Shown in pieces: positions 52,419-64,000 of a DNA stretch of 64,000 nucleotides. Source of the DNA: Cercis canadensis (Eukaryota > Streptophyta > Magnoliopsida > Fabales > Fabaceae); contig QAOA01003028.1 of assembly GCA_003255065.1 (NCBI GenBank), positions 1,008,351 to 1,072,350 of the forward strand, written 5' to 3'. Under the pieces are notes generated by a model. That model saw only the letters and a program-made list of their open reading frames with translations, did no database searches and was not told where the DNA came from. Each line of letters starts with the position of its first letter. Position 1 is the first letter of the stretch. A program made the position numbers and the translations under genes.

Positions 52419-53585
52419 GGCACGTATAACCCCACTATTCCAACTAGCACTTTCAAACGATGAAAGATTTTTGCTTTCTTTCTGGGTCCACGATAATGCA
52501 AGATTTGGAGGACCTTAACGTGCACAGTCTGTTGTCCACAAAACCCCGAAAGATTATGTCAATTGAGATGTGGTAGCAATCAACTTAATCATATGTATAT
52601 CGTCAGCAGATTTGTAAGCTGTCGCCTTCCAGTGCAACCAAAAGTTGCGGATGCATTAATGAGATTCCACTTGAAAACGAAACTTAGTAGTTCATAAGGT
52701 TATAAGAGAAATGTTATATGGTGAATGGTAGATCCACGTAGAGTGCATGAATGAGATTCCACTAAGAATATGAAGATTTTGACTTCTTAATTAGGTCTCG
52801 TATATTTTCGCGATTATTATAAGATACATAACCTATTCTCGAGCTTTTTATTAACCATTAAGTTTTCTTTGGAATAATTAGTTTCTTTAACAAGGTATTA
52901 GAACCTTTTTAATCAAGTAATCAAATAAGTTTGTGCTTTATTCATGCATTTAAGTGCAAAATTTTCTCATAGTGCAATTTTCTTTCATAGTTTTGCTTAA
53001 GGAGGGTAGGGTCCAAATCATGGACCAATTAATTCAACGATTTTCTTTCATATTATTACTTTACACGTATGTACTCAATGGAAGTGACATTTGGAAAAGG
53101 AGAGTAGAGTCCAAATCATGGACCAATTACTTAAACGAGACGGCACCACTTGACCCTAAATTTTAGGAAGAATTACTAGAAAAAGAAAGGTAAGACAAAT
53201 TTATCAGGAAGATGGTCTATGAGATTGAAACAGAAACTGGTTTATAAATATCAGCACGCGGTGTTGGAGCAAATTTGTTTTGAGTGAGGGCAACTGTCAA
53301 ACTCAACTCTCAAATGCTTCATAGATCATTTAATGCTCACCCATTTGTTCATGTGCTCTATCTGCACCCACATATATCATTAGCCTATTACGTGTTGTGA
53401 ACCTTTTTTCATCCTTAAGTTTCTTTACAAATACAAAACGGAAAATAATATGGTTAATCAATTAATAAGTAGGCTGAAATGTATAGCCCTTTATCCCCTA
53501 TTTTATCAATTAAAAGGAAATAAAATACATAACAGCTATGATTATGAAACACAAAGTCAAATACATAGCCTATTTGATTGGATCG
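52419..53585. other. MYB-B upstream region and intergenic DNA
   Basis: A segment at about 52505-52556 (TGCACAGTCTGTTGTCCACA) has a relative at 58782-58829, so it is shared promoter-like DNA of the MYB family here. A phrase around GTCCAAATCATGGACCAATTA occurs twice (about 53009-53031 and 53109-53131). No gene is seen. Confidence 0.5.
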
Positions 53586-53807
53586 TGTTATTTAATTTAA
53601 TTCAATTCATTAAATCTTTTAATATATTTACTTTTCTTTTCTCTCCGTGTTACCATTTATTAAGAATAGATTAGAAATGAATTAATAAAAAATTAATTTT
53701 AGAGTAATTGTCTTTCTTTAATTGATTCAATATAATTGATGATCACAATGATGTATATCAGTTTCATTGATTGAGCACAAGATCTCAATAAAGCTAAACA
53801 AAATTAA
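53586..53807. repeat. 222-bp direct repeat, copy 1
   Basis: The sequence from TGTTATTTAATTTAATTC to AAGCTAAACAAAATTAA recurs at 55056-55278 with about 93-95 percent identity by eye, 1470 bp away and without an N. It is therefore a real duplication. Its nature is unknown. Confidence 0.75.
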
Positions 53808-55055
53808 TTTTTGTGATATATATACGTGTGTATAACAAATTAATTACTACGTAGAAATACAAACACATAAAGCACAATTAGTTGCCAATAACTTATGGGT
53901 CTATTGGTATTTCATTTGGTCATAAGAACCATAAGATTAATATCAAGAGTTATTTTTCTCTTATATACTCCACTCTCTTTTTTTAACCGGTTGCACTCCC
54001 TTATAACTTAGAAAAAAAATTAATTTAAGAATTTCTCATTATAAAAAAATTGAGATTTAATAATAATAAAAAAATCTAACTACATCTATTTAATAATAAA
54101 AAGAAATTATCTTCATTAATTATTTGGTCCTAACTCCGTCACTGTCGACAGAGACTAGAGTAGAAGATATACAAGTCACTCGGCCTAAGAAGGAGAGGTA
54201 ATCGTACAAATTTGTTTTGCTACATAACTCTACGTACAAGCATTGCCTCCTTTATGATTTATTTATTTTTTCATTTTTTAAACTAACATACAAATTTGGT
54301 ATTCTTATGTGATACTACAGTGGTTGACACTTGGTATTATCATGAAGGTATTGGGTTCTAATCTCATTAACAGAGTGTATGTGGGATCTTAAAAAGAGAT
54401 AGGCAACTTTTTATTATGTGATATGCAATAGAGAAAAATAAAATAACTCATCACTAAGAATTGTAAAGAACTTAAAGAGAGGCAAGAAAAAGATACATAC
54501 CATAAACTCCAAGAATGTAGAATAGGGAAGCAGACATACATGGAAGGTGGAAGAAAACATAATTAAGTAATGATATATGTATACACAATTTTTTTATTTA
54601 CAGTGCAAATCTTACACGCTATATCACGTAATGCCTGAGAGTAATTTTTCTTTGAAAGAGATTATGAGCTAAACGGGGAAGGTAAAAGAGGTCCCATATT
54701 TGGGCACCGTAGCAAGGACAAAACAATGACTGCACAGAGCTTCTTGAGCCCACTCTATAATGAGCCAAGAAAAAAAACCAAATCCAAATCATCCACAGAT
54801 TTGACAAGTTGGGAATTAGTCGACCATCTTAGTTGTCTGTTGCCGATTAGTTTCTTATTGAAAGCGAAATCTGAACATGGAAATAAATATATGGAAAAAG
54901 TCTATTTTACCCCCTTTAACTATAGGTTATGTGTTGTTTATTCCCAAAATTTTAAAATATTACACAGAATCTCCATCAACTATCAAAATATGCGCAAAAG
55001 TCCCAATTCCCAAACACCGTCCATATATTTCAAGCACCTTTCATCACTCCTAACA
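53808..55055. other. Intergenic DNA between the direct repeats
   Basis: No supported gene. The open frame 54726-55070 (+, 114 codons) has no recognisable motif and runs into the second repeat copy. Confidence 0.5.
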
Positions 55056-55278
55056 TGTTATTTAATTTAATTCAAATCATTAGATCTTTTAATATATTTA
55101 CTTTTCTTTTCTCTACGTGTTACCATTTATTGAGAATAGATTAGAAATAAATTAATAAAAAAACTAATTTTAGAGTAATTTTCTTTCTTTAATTAATTCA
55201 ATATAATTGATCATCACAATGATGTATATCAGTTTCACTGATTGAGCACAAGATCTCAATAAAGCTAAACAAAATTAA
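55056..55278. repeat. 222-bp direct repeat, copy 2
   Basis: This is the second copy of 53586-53807. It ends about 150 bp before the primer-binding-site-like sequence of the Copia fossil, so it may lie in or beside the fossil's former left LTR. That link is unproven. Confidence 0.7.
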
Positions 55279-55419
55279 AGGGTTTCTGCATATAGTTCAA
55301 AAATCAAATTATTGGTACAATAAAACTAGGGTTTTATTTTTCAATACTCTGTACATGTATATATACAAACATATAATTAGAAATAGATAACTTCCCTTTT
55401 ATCTCTTATGCCTACTCTT

Positions 55420-58395
55420 TTATGATATTAGAGCTAATCGCTTAACAACAATTTTTTTTTTCAAATGGCCAGTAATTCTGAAACCTCTTCTACCTTTCCA
55501 CTTGTGATTTTTTCTCCCACCATTCATCACCATGGCTCAATGTTGATTTCTTTTACTTCAGCTCACCTCCCTATCAAGCTAAATCAAACTAATTGCTCTT
55601 CCTGGCATACTCTTGTTGACGCTTTTGTCCATGGCCATGACCTCATATATTTCTTGGATGGGTCCAAGCCATGTCTTTCATCAACCACCATCTCGGATGG
55701 AATTACTTTGCCTAATCCCGAATTTGTTATGTGGTAACGTCAAGATAAACTTCTCCTCCATGCTACCACAGCCTCTCTTGAACCCGATGTCCTCAATCTT
55801 CTTGGCAAGCCATCAACAGCCAAAGAAGCTTGGGATCATCTCAAAACACTGTTTGCTAGTAGATCTCAGCTCATGTTCCTAAAGGAAGAACTTGCCACCA
55901 CAAATCGTGGCTCTCAAAATGTCAATGCCTATCTCTAGCAAATGAAAAATCTTGCAGATGAAATTGGCATAATCTCTCACCCAATCAATGATTTAGACCT
56001 TGTCATTTACACTTTCAATGGTCTTGGTCCTGAATTTAAAGACATAGCTGGTCCCATTAGAGCCAAAGACAATCCAATTACCTTTATGAAGCTAACAGAT
56101 AAACTTGTGGATTTTGAAATATACCTCAAAAAATCAGAGACCCCAACCCTTGTCTCACCTCACACAGCCAACGTTACCTCCAAGACTCAAACTCCTTAGT
56201 TCAAAAAAAAGATTTCCCTCTTCCAAACCACTTCTCCCAATGCCTCAATCCCCTGGTTCTCTTTCACCTATCATTTGTCAACTTTGCAACAAAAACGGGT
56301 CACCTTGCCTCCTGTTGTTATAAATTTTTTCCTCATCTCAAACCAAAAAAATTCCCATAAGCCAATTTTACCACCACTCATCCCTTCCTTAACCCTCAAC
56401 CTTGGTTACTTGACACTGGTGCATCATATCACGTCACAAATGATCCCATCACACTCTACACAAAACAATATTACCATGGAACTGACAATATGATTGTTGG
56501 GAATGACACAGGTTTGTCAATTACTCATCTTGGTTTTTCAACTCTACACACTCCTTCCTCTTCTTTTCATCTTAGTAATGTTCATTGTGTTCCTCAAATA
56601 AAAAATAATCTTATTTAAGTCTCAGTTTTGTAAATCCAATCATATCTTAGTTGAATTTTCTCATAACTCTTTTTTCTGTGGAGGATCTAACTATAGGGGC
56701 ATCTCTCCTTCACAGCCCAAGTAAGAACCACACATATCAATTTCCAGTCTTGACCTCTCAGCCTCCATCCTTAACTTATGCTTTCAATGCTCAACACATC
56801 ACCTCCCTCTTTGGCACCACCTATTGGGTCATCCTCAGTCTAAAACTTTTCATCACGTTGCTGCCCCCATCATTACCTCCAAAAAAAAAATGATGTCAAG
56901 GACTGTTCTTCTTGTTCATGTCACAAGAGTCATCATCTCCCATTCTCTGTTTTAAGTCTCAAGTATTCCAAGCCAAAAAATATTTTTGCTTATGTCACAA
57001 GAGTCATCATGTTTCCATTGATGATTTCAAGTATTATGTATTATTTGTTGATTATTTCGCAAGATATTCTTGGTTGTATTTGCTTAAATAATTTCTTGCT
57101 CAACATGACATATCTTTTTACACAACACCTTCCTACACTCCTAAAATGAATGGTTTAGCCGAAAGGAAACATAAGCATATTGTTGAAACCAGCCAATCTC
57201 TTTTGCACTATGCGAACCTTATTCCTCTCAAATTATGATCTTACGTTTTTTTAACAGCCAATTATTTAATTAATCAGTTACCCACCCATGTACTTCAAAT
57301 GTATAACATGTATACCAAATTGTTTCAGCATTCACCTAATTACACTAACTTAAAAGAGTTTGGTTGCCTCTATTACCCCTAATTGCGTCCTTACTCCTGT
57401 CACAAACTCAATAAACGTTCCACTCCATTTCTTTTTCTAAGTTATTCCACAAATAATCATGCATTTATCTATTATAATTTTATTAATAAAAATATATATA
57501 TCTAGACATGTGAAATTTGTGAAAACTATTTTTCTTTTCCCTACCTCTATTGAGTCTCCTCCTCCTACTTTTTCTTCTAACCTAGACATAATACCAGTCA
57601 TTTATTATCATGTTTCCCACCTCAATCAAAACTCTTCCTCCATTTCGAATACTCCACCCTCACCTTCAATTCAAAATTCTATTTCAAAAGATTCTCAACC
57701 AAATAACATCACTCCTCATCCATTATCTTCCTTTTCCACTTCTATCAATTCAAATCCACCCTCACCGACCCCTGCACCATCTCAAACTCCTTCAGATTTA
57801 CAAACGCTCCAACTGAATACCGACTATCTCTCTTCTCATTCCTTAGATAATTCTCCATCTCTTTTAAATCCCCACAATATCTCTTCTTTAAATTTAAATA
57901 ATATCTCACATGTTCCCTCTCTATCTCCAGCACTTTCAGCTAACCCAAATCCTCCTTGCCTCATGACTCTAACCCCAACCCTAATAGCTTTCCCTAACCT
58001 ATTTCAGACCCCACCTTAATCCCATCTCCCCCTCTAGCCTCTCAACCCCCTCCACCCTCAAAGAAAATAATAACACGTTAGCAAAATAATATCTTCAAGC
58101 CAAAGAAACTCTTCACCTTTCAAGCTACCAAATATTCTCTTGCTCCTAGCCTAGAACCCACTTGTCTTACCCAAGCTTTAATGTCCCCTGACTGGCACAC
58201 TGCAATGTCCCATGAGTTTGACACATTGCTCTATAATTGTATATGGTCACTCTCGTCTCTCTTTCCTCTAATACAAATTAACATCATTGATTGCATGTGG
58301 GTTTATCGGGTCAAAATGAAACCAGATTGCTCCATTGATAGATATATACAAGGCTCGCCTAATTACTAAGGGCTATTCTCAAGCAAATGTGACAC
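55420..58395 (+). mobile_element. Ty1/Copia LTR-retrotransposon fossil, 3'-truncated
   Basis: Parts appear in Copia order. A primer-binding-site-like sequence lies near 55425-55437. A gag region with UBN2-type helices (LPIKLNQTNCSSWHTLV and later AKEAWDHLKTLF) covers about 55465-56200. A protease with DTGASYHVT lies near 56415. A pre-integrase and integrase region covers about 56700-57240 (PKMNGLAERKHKHIVET). A low-complexity Ser/Pro-rich linker covers about 57540-58060. The start of the reverse transcriptase lies at about 58130-58380. RNase H and the right LTR are absent. The element is broken in many places (ten or more) and is old. It lies between MYB-B and MYB-C. The proline-rich frame at 57459-58019 is part of this fossil and not a host gene. 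Confidence 0.85.
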
Positions 58396-59638
58396 CCTCT
58401 TTGTTGTAGTCTGATGCAATAGGGAACTAAGAACTGGTTTATTGATAATTGATTACTTTACAATGTGACTTAACACACTTATATAACCAAAAGGCCACAA
58501 GACTCCTACTAAACAACTACTACCCAATATGATAATAATACTAATTGAAAGATAACTAAGAAACTATAATAATAACAATAGATAAGGATAAGAGACCTAT
58601 CTACCCATAACTCCTATAGCTCATGTTTATCGTATCATAGTCCTTGAACTTGAAGGTATTCTTCACACCATAACCATTGAACTCAACCTAGGGTGATGAT
58701 AATGTTCTTGCTCAATTACACATCTTTAAAACCACCTATTAGCAATAACATTTTGACCATTTATGCGACAAAAGACTTGGTGCAGCCTAACATGCACAGA
58801 CTGTTGTCCACAGAAACACAAAAGATTAGGTTACATAGAAGGGAAGGGGTGCCACAAGTAGACACGAAGCAATCCAACAGTTAGGCTAAATTTCTTGTCC
58901 AACTTTATTTATGTGTATGTGGTCTCGTCACCTGTCTCGTCACCTACTCCAATCAAACCAAAACAATGTGCTATTCATCGGGTGCCAGCCTGCAAGTAGA
59001 CCCAGGACAACCATCAATTGAAAGTTACTGTCTATTCACGGGCAAATTTTTTTAAAGAAGTTACAAGTAAATAAATTACATATACTTTCTTTAGAATTAG
59101 ATGAAATTGCCAAAAAAAAATTGAAAAAGTTAATTGAAAGTATGAGAAGCTGATTAAAAAAATCATCACTCATGTGTGTTATATTTATAAAATTTATACA
59201 ATATTTTTTTAATTATATGATTATTTTGTTTATTGTCATAAAATATATTATATGATTTTAATGTTGGGATTTTGGCTTGTATTAATTACTTGGTAATTTA
59301 ATTTAATTTCGTCTTATTTTTGGTAAATTACAAAGGGGCAAGTCCGATAGTCCACTTTGGTGGAATAGTACAGCATTTAATACTGAAATTGAAGAAAATT
59401 AAGACCAACTAGATATGAGTTCCGGTACTATACTGTCAAATATGTAAGAATAGTTTGAACATAACACACACATTGAATAATAAAGTTTTTCTTTTACATG
59501 ATAATATAAAGATTTAAACCCAAAACCTTTTGCTAATACCCAAGTCGCTCACTAGATCGCAGTAATAAAAAGTGCATATGCTGTTAAACTCTAATCTTTT
59601 TCTCTATTCCTCCAATTCTAATTTCTGTCAAACACATT
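58274..59638. repeat. Copy 1 of a 1.37-kb near-identical duplication
   Basis: It matches 62611-64000 with about half a dozen single differences plus one extra duplicated 25 bp in the second copy. It contains the last part of the Copia fossil, about 400 bp of LTR-like or unassigned DNA (58400-58780), and MYB promoter-like sequence (58782-58829). It ends just before the end of MYB-C at 59651. The small open frame 58693-58884 lies here and has no motif. Confidence 0.9.
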
Positions 59639-60147
59639 ATAGGATAGTGCTCAATCTTGTTGGTTGGTTCCCAAAAGAAAGTCACTATAACTCTGATCTT
59701 CTATAAAATAGTCCCAAAAATTTGTTTCCATATCAGTAAGGTCCTTATCCTTGTGTTCTATGATGAGCTTGTCGTCTTGGTCTCTTAAAGAGCTTGTGTT
59801 GTTTCCTTCATTGCCTAATCCCTCTTCCAACAAAATTTCCAACTGATTCGTGCAATTCTCTGACGGTAATGAAGATGGGCATGGTTGTGTAGAACACTCT
59901 TTTGAGCTACTATCAGCTATATAGTTTCCCTTCTCAACCATGGTGAACTTTTTGAGAAAGTTCTAGGTTGAGGCTTTATGACTACATGGGCTTTCATGGC
60001 ATTCTGTAAATTTTGTTTCTTGTCTTCCTTTTGAGATTTTTCCTTCCTGCGCATGTGTGTGCCAGTAGTTCTTCACATCATTAGCTGTTCTTCCGCAATA
60101 CCTTCTAGCAATCAACGGCCATCTGCGTAGTATAAATATAAATATAA

Positions 60148-60398
60148 GAGTAAAATACATTTTTTGTTCTTGAATTATTTTTTAAATGTCATTTTAGTCA
60201 TTAATTTATTTTTAGTATCACTTTAATTCTCGAATAATTATCAGCCAAATCAGTCATTCGTAATACAAAAAATGATCACTTAAATGATTGATTTAGCAAG
60301 TAAAGTGATTATTTGAGGACTAAAATAACAAAAAAAATAAATCAATGATTAAAGTGACATTTAATAAATAATGCAGGAATGAAAAATATATTTAACTC
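60148..60398. mobile_element. Mutator-like MITE in the MYB-C relic intron
   Basis: This 251 bp element has ends GAGTAAAATACATTTTTTG and TATATTTAACTC, long inverted halves, and a perfect 9-bp target duplication TAAATATAA (60139-60147 and 60399-60407). It is the same family as 8201-8458. It inserted 26 bp upstream of the MYB-C exon 3 acceptor. Confidence 0.8.
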
Positions 60399-60614
60399 TA
60401 AATATAATTGTGAAAATGACTAGAGAGGGGTTTCAACCAATTGAGATTGATATTGTTAGATTTGCAATCTTACAACAAAAATTATTATTATTATTATTTT
60501 ATTATTTTATATATATTGTTATTTGTATAGATATCAAACCATTAAATCATAAACATTGTGATGTTGATATTGTATATCAAACGGAGGCTTCAATAAGTAC
60601 TCAATAAATTCAAT

Positions 60615-60826
60615 CGGGAATTCTATGATACTACATGAGTATGTCATACTACACTGACGTGACAAACATACATAATTTTTATATTTTATTGAATATAAAT
60701 ATAATTTATTTTATTTTCTCAAATAAATTTAAAAACAGTTAATTTGTACACGTGTCATTCTCATATTGGTCAATCTCATGTAGTATGACATACTACATAA
60801 ATATGAAAAGTGTCTAAGAAACCTCC
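60615..60826 (-). mobile_element. 212-bp MITE, second copy, opposite orientation to 8608-8819
   Basis: Its reverse complement aligns over its full length to 8608-8819 (GGAGGTTTCTTAGACAC to ATCATAGAATTCC). The flanks AAATTCAAT (60606-60614) and AAATCCAAT (60827-60835) match at 8 of 9, an aged 9-bp target duplication. Confidence 0.7.
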
Positions 60827-60835
60827 AAATCCAAT

Positions 60836-62190
60836 ATTTGATAATCCGTTATATTTTGAGAATAATGGCTAACAATAATTTTAAGAAATAGAAATAGATA
60901 ATGTGAGCGCATGATTTAGCGGTGTGAAAGTCAAACTCTTTGCTTAATGAGTTGAGTTTGAGGTCGTGTGAATCTATCACTAAGACATCCTACTTGAGTT
61001 TTGCCTTTGGTTTTTGACACAAGCTAGCCAGTTCCTAAATTTTTTGTAACAAAAGAAATCGAAGTAGATATAATATGGAATTTTATGAACATACATCACG
61101 AAATTTAGAAGAAGATTTATGAAAAATATTATTCATACACCTTAATTTCATAGCATTCTATATACTATGTGCCCTAATTGAATTCAGGCTATTCAACAAA
61201 AAAAAAAAAAAATTGGAATGGGTCTCATTAAAATTGTAAAGTAGTGGCAAGTGTGATATATGGACTATTGAAATGTATGAAATTGAGGTATATGAATAAT
61301 ATAACTCAAAATTTATTTTTTTTTAAATTTAATCAGTAAAATGGAATAAATTTTGATAATCCATGATATCTTGAAAATAATGGCTACCACTAATTTTAAG
61401 ACATAGAAATAGATAAAACAAAAACTAAAGCTTAATACCAAATTTTATGAACATACACAAATTTATTCTATAAAATTTTAATTATTAAGACGGAATTAAT
61501 TTTGTTTTGAACTGCCTGCACATGTGAGAGAAGAGAACTAACACATTAAATCTGTATGTGTAAGAAAGAATATATCTTAATTTTTTTTTTAAAAAAATGA
61601 GAGTACTTAAAAGAATAATGGTGTTAAAAATGAGATGAACAGAGGAATAAATGTAGAAGGACTCAAGTCGAGTGTAGTTATTTTAAATAATTATTTAAAT
61701 TTAATTTTTAATTACACTTATACATCTTATATCTATTAATAATTTTTTCAACAAACTTTGACATGGAAATTTGAGAGTCAAAAAGTAAAGATAAAAAACT
61801 ATTAGAAAGTTCCCTTTATTAATAGTAGAGATATCATTGACCAAGTTATTAAGTGGTGGGTTAGTGACCAAGACTTTTGGTAATTTATAAAGGTTATAGT
61901 TTCAAACTCTATGCCATTGATGCATAGCAGTACAATATGTTTTTAGTCTATGTTTTTTCTTTATGTCATGAACTGATGAAATATTACAAGCGTATTTATA
62001 GGCTAGGGACCTTATTAGATAAAAATTATCTATAACAGTTTTCTTCTATCAAGACTGACTTCTTAATAGTTATTTCAAAGTAACTAACTCTTTTTACAAC
62101 TAACCAATTACTAGAATCAAGAGATAATAAGCAACTAAATAAATATTTATTAATTATCTAATAAATAAATTAATGAACCACCTTAATCTT
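60836..62190. other. AT-rich DNA in the MYB-C relic
   Basis: It should contain MYB-C exon 2, but none is recognisable (no RCRKSCR or NYLKP coding). The phrase AATAATGGCTA(A/C)CA(A/C)TAATTTTAAG occurs twice (about 60862 and 61377), so a local repeat spans this stretch. Confidence 0.55.
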
Positions 62191-62305
62191 AAAAGAGACG
62201 TGACTAACACCATTTTCCATCCCCATATTTTTGAATGCATCCCCGAAGAAGTTCATATTCTTCTCCTCACCATGTACCTTTTCTGACGCCCAAGGATCCT
62301 TCCAT

Positions 62306-62610
62306 GAAGTACACCAAGGTGCCCACAACACAAGTAATAAATTAGGTTTTCGTTCTAATTTGTTAAGCTCTCTCTCCATACCTCCTTTAGATATACCTTC
62401 CCAGTTTCAGTTTCGTCCTTGATATGAAAGATCTCGACAGGTCAATGTAAGTGACACAATGACAGGCAAATGATGAACACTTGTCGGCAAGTAGATCGAA
62501 TAACGTTAAGTACAATGCTTTAACTGTTTGCTGCACACCAAATGGGCATGAAGTATTAGGAATATTCTGTCAGAAACAATATCAGGGAAACAATAAAATA
62601 ATTGACTTTN
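62306..62610. other. Former MYB-C upstream region up to the N
   Basis: This is the upstream side of the MYB-C relic. Nothing else is seen. It ends at the N at 62610, beyond which the duplicated block begins. Confidence 0.5.
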
Positions 62611-64000
62611 CAAATTAACATCATTGATTGCAGGTGGGTTTATCGGGTCAAAATGAAATCAGATTGCTCCATTGATAGATATATACAAGGCTCGCCTAAT
62701 TACTAAGGGCTATTCTCAAGCAAATGTGACACCCTCTTTGTTGTAGTCTGATGCAATAGGGAACTAAGAACTGGTTTATTGATGATTGATTACTTTACAA
62801 TGTGACTTAACACACTTATATAACCAAAAGGCCACAAGACTCCTACTAAACAACTACTACCCAATATGATAATAATACTAATTGAAAGATAACTAAGAAA
62901 CTATAATAATAACAATAGATAAGGATAAGAGACCTATCTACCCATAACTCCTATAGCTCATGTTTATCGTATCATAGTCCTTGAACTTGAAGGTATTCTT
63001 CACACCATAACCATTGAACTCAACCTAGGGTGATGATAATGTTCTTGCTCAATTACACATCTTTAAAACCACCTATTAGCAATAACATTTTGACCATTTA
63101 TGCGACAAAAGACTTGGTGCAGCCTAACATGCACAGACTGTTGTCCACAGAAACACAAAAGATTAGGTTACATAGAAGGGAAGGGGTGCCACAAGTAGAC
63201 ACGAAGCAATCCAACAGTTAGGCTAAATTTCTTGTCCAACTTTATTTATGTGTATGTGGTCTCGTCACCTGTCTCGTCACCTACTTCAATCAAACCAAAA
63301 CAATGTGCTATTCATCGGGTGCCAGCCTGCAAGTAGACCCAGGACAACCATCAATTGAAAGTTACTGTCTATTCACGGGCAAATTTTTTTAAAGAAGTTA
63401 CAAGTAAATAAATTACATATACTTTCTTTAGAATTAGATGAAATTGCCAAAAAAAAATTGAAAAAGTTAATTGAAAATATGAGAAGCTGATTAAAAAAAT
63501 CATCACTCATGTGTGTTATATTTATAAAATTTATACAATATTTTTTTTAATTANTTTATACAATATTTTTTTAATTATATGATTATTTTGTTTATTGTCA
63601 TAAAATATATTATATGATTTTAATGTTGGGATTTTGGCTTGTATTAATTACTTGGTAATTTAATTTAATTTCGTCTTATTTTTGGTAAATTACAAAGGGG
63701 CAAGTCCGATAGTCCACTTTGGTGGAATAGTACAGCATTTAATACTGAAATTGAAGAAAATTAAGACCAACTAGATATGAGTTCCGGTACTATACTGTCA
63801 AATATGTAAGAATAGTTTGAACATAACACACACATTGAATAATAAAGTTTTTCTTTTACATGATAATATAAAGATTTAAACCCAAAACCTTTTGCTAATA
63901 CCCAAGTCGCTCACTAGATCGCAGTAATAAAAAGTGCATATGCTGTTAAACTCTAATCTTTTTCTCTATTCCTCCAATTCTAATTTCTGTCAAACACATT
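62611..64000. repeat. Copy 2 of the 1.37-kb duplication, abutting an N
   Basis: It starts directly after the N at 62610 and follows 58274-59638 base for base except for about six substitutions and a 25-bp local repeat at a second N (63554). It runs off the window just before the position where MYB-C exon 3 would begin. Level of difference and N border suit an unmerged second haplotype, or else a very recent segmental duplication. Confidence 0.9.

Larger units (their letters stand above)
59651..62305 (-). pseudogene. Subgroup 6 R2R3-MYB pseudogene (MYB-C)
   Basis: Exon 1 (62305 to about 62200) encodes [12 protein letters not shown], then a TGA, then GEEYELLRGCIQKYGDGKW, after which homology and the donor are lost. 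I find no exon 2 between 62200 and 60122. Exon 3 (60122-59651) starts after a good AG acceptor with [20 protein letters not shown]. It then shifts frame near 60065 (HTH then MRRKEKSQ in another frame), retains KPQPRTFSK, shifts again near 59945-59935, and ends in an open acidic tail (LEILLEEGLGNEG to the stop at 59651). Two MITEs sit in the former intron space (60148-60398, only 26 bp from the exon, and 60615-60826). This copy keeps ANDV, the canonical anthocyanin-MYB form, so it may once have been the standard activator. Confidence 0.85.

Noticed and set aside
57459-58019. A 186-codon Ser/Pro-rich open frame as a host gene
   Set aside because: It lies in the linker between integrase and reverse transcriptase of the Copia fossil, where such low-complexity coding is usual.
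58404-58780. A complete LTR on the minus strand
   Set aside because: TATA-like and AATAAA-like signals are present, but I could not define both ends or a target duplication, so it is left unassigned.

Overview
The window is plant nuclear DNA from a dicot, probably a woody rosid; I cannot name the species. The evidence is GT-AG introns in compact genes, R2R3-MYB genes with the canonical 133/130 or 118/130 bp first exons, a plastid-type cystathionine gamma-synthase with the plant MTO1 region, TTTAGGG-type telomere-like DNA, plant SINEs and MITEs, and a Ty1/Copia fossil. Most of the 64 kb is AT-rich intergenic DNA full of transposon relics.

Layout. 2-112: last codons of a gene entering from the left. 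4561-6545 (+): intact MIXTA-like subgroup 9 MYB (MYB16/MYB106 type), an epidermal cell-shape and cuticle regulator. 7-23 kb: MITEs, a long palindrome, two SINEs, a 2.36 kb Mutator-like element with 9-bp target duplications that carries gene fragments (Pack-MULE type), and degenerate telomere-like repeats. 24.0-25.5 kb (-): five tandem units with the architecture of H/ACA snoRNAs, probably one polycistronic cluster. 27.5-30.4 kb: a small secreted-peptide-like ORF hit by a transposon, and a relic of the first exon of an ARF4-like gene. 35.2-35.6 kb: PPR gene fragment. 36795-40813 (+): cystathionine gamma-synthase (CGS1), 11 exons, 542 aa. 42421-42493 (+): tRNA-Ala(UGC).

46.3-62.3 kb: a cluster of anthocyanin-type (subgroup 6) MYBs. 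MYB-A (+, 46315-47286) and MYB-B (-, 51040-52314) are intact and converge. MYB-C (-, 59651-62305) is a pseudogene without a recognisable exon 2. A truncated Copia fossil (about 55.4-58.4 kb) lies between B and C. From 62611 the sequence repeats 58274-59638 almost exactly and runs off the right edge toward where another MYB-C copy would begin.

A caution on the assembly. There are 13 isolated single Ns. At least eight separate near-identical direct copies of the flanking sequence, which is what failed contig-end merging produces. The apparent duplication of CGS exon 5 and probably the large repeat at the right end are therefore suspect as biology.

Functionally the window joins an epidermal-differentiation MYB, the committing enzyme of methionine synthesis with its translational feedback element, and a local family of pigment-type MYBs. 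Nothing in the sequence links these beyond proximity. The least expected findings are the H/ACA cluster with its compensatory stem pairs and the chimeric look of MYB-B intron 1.
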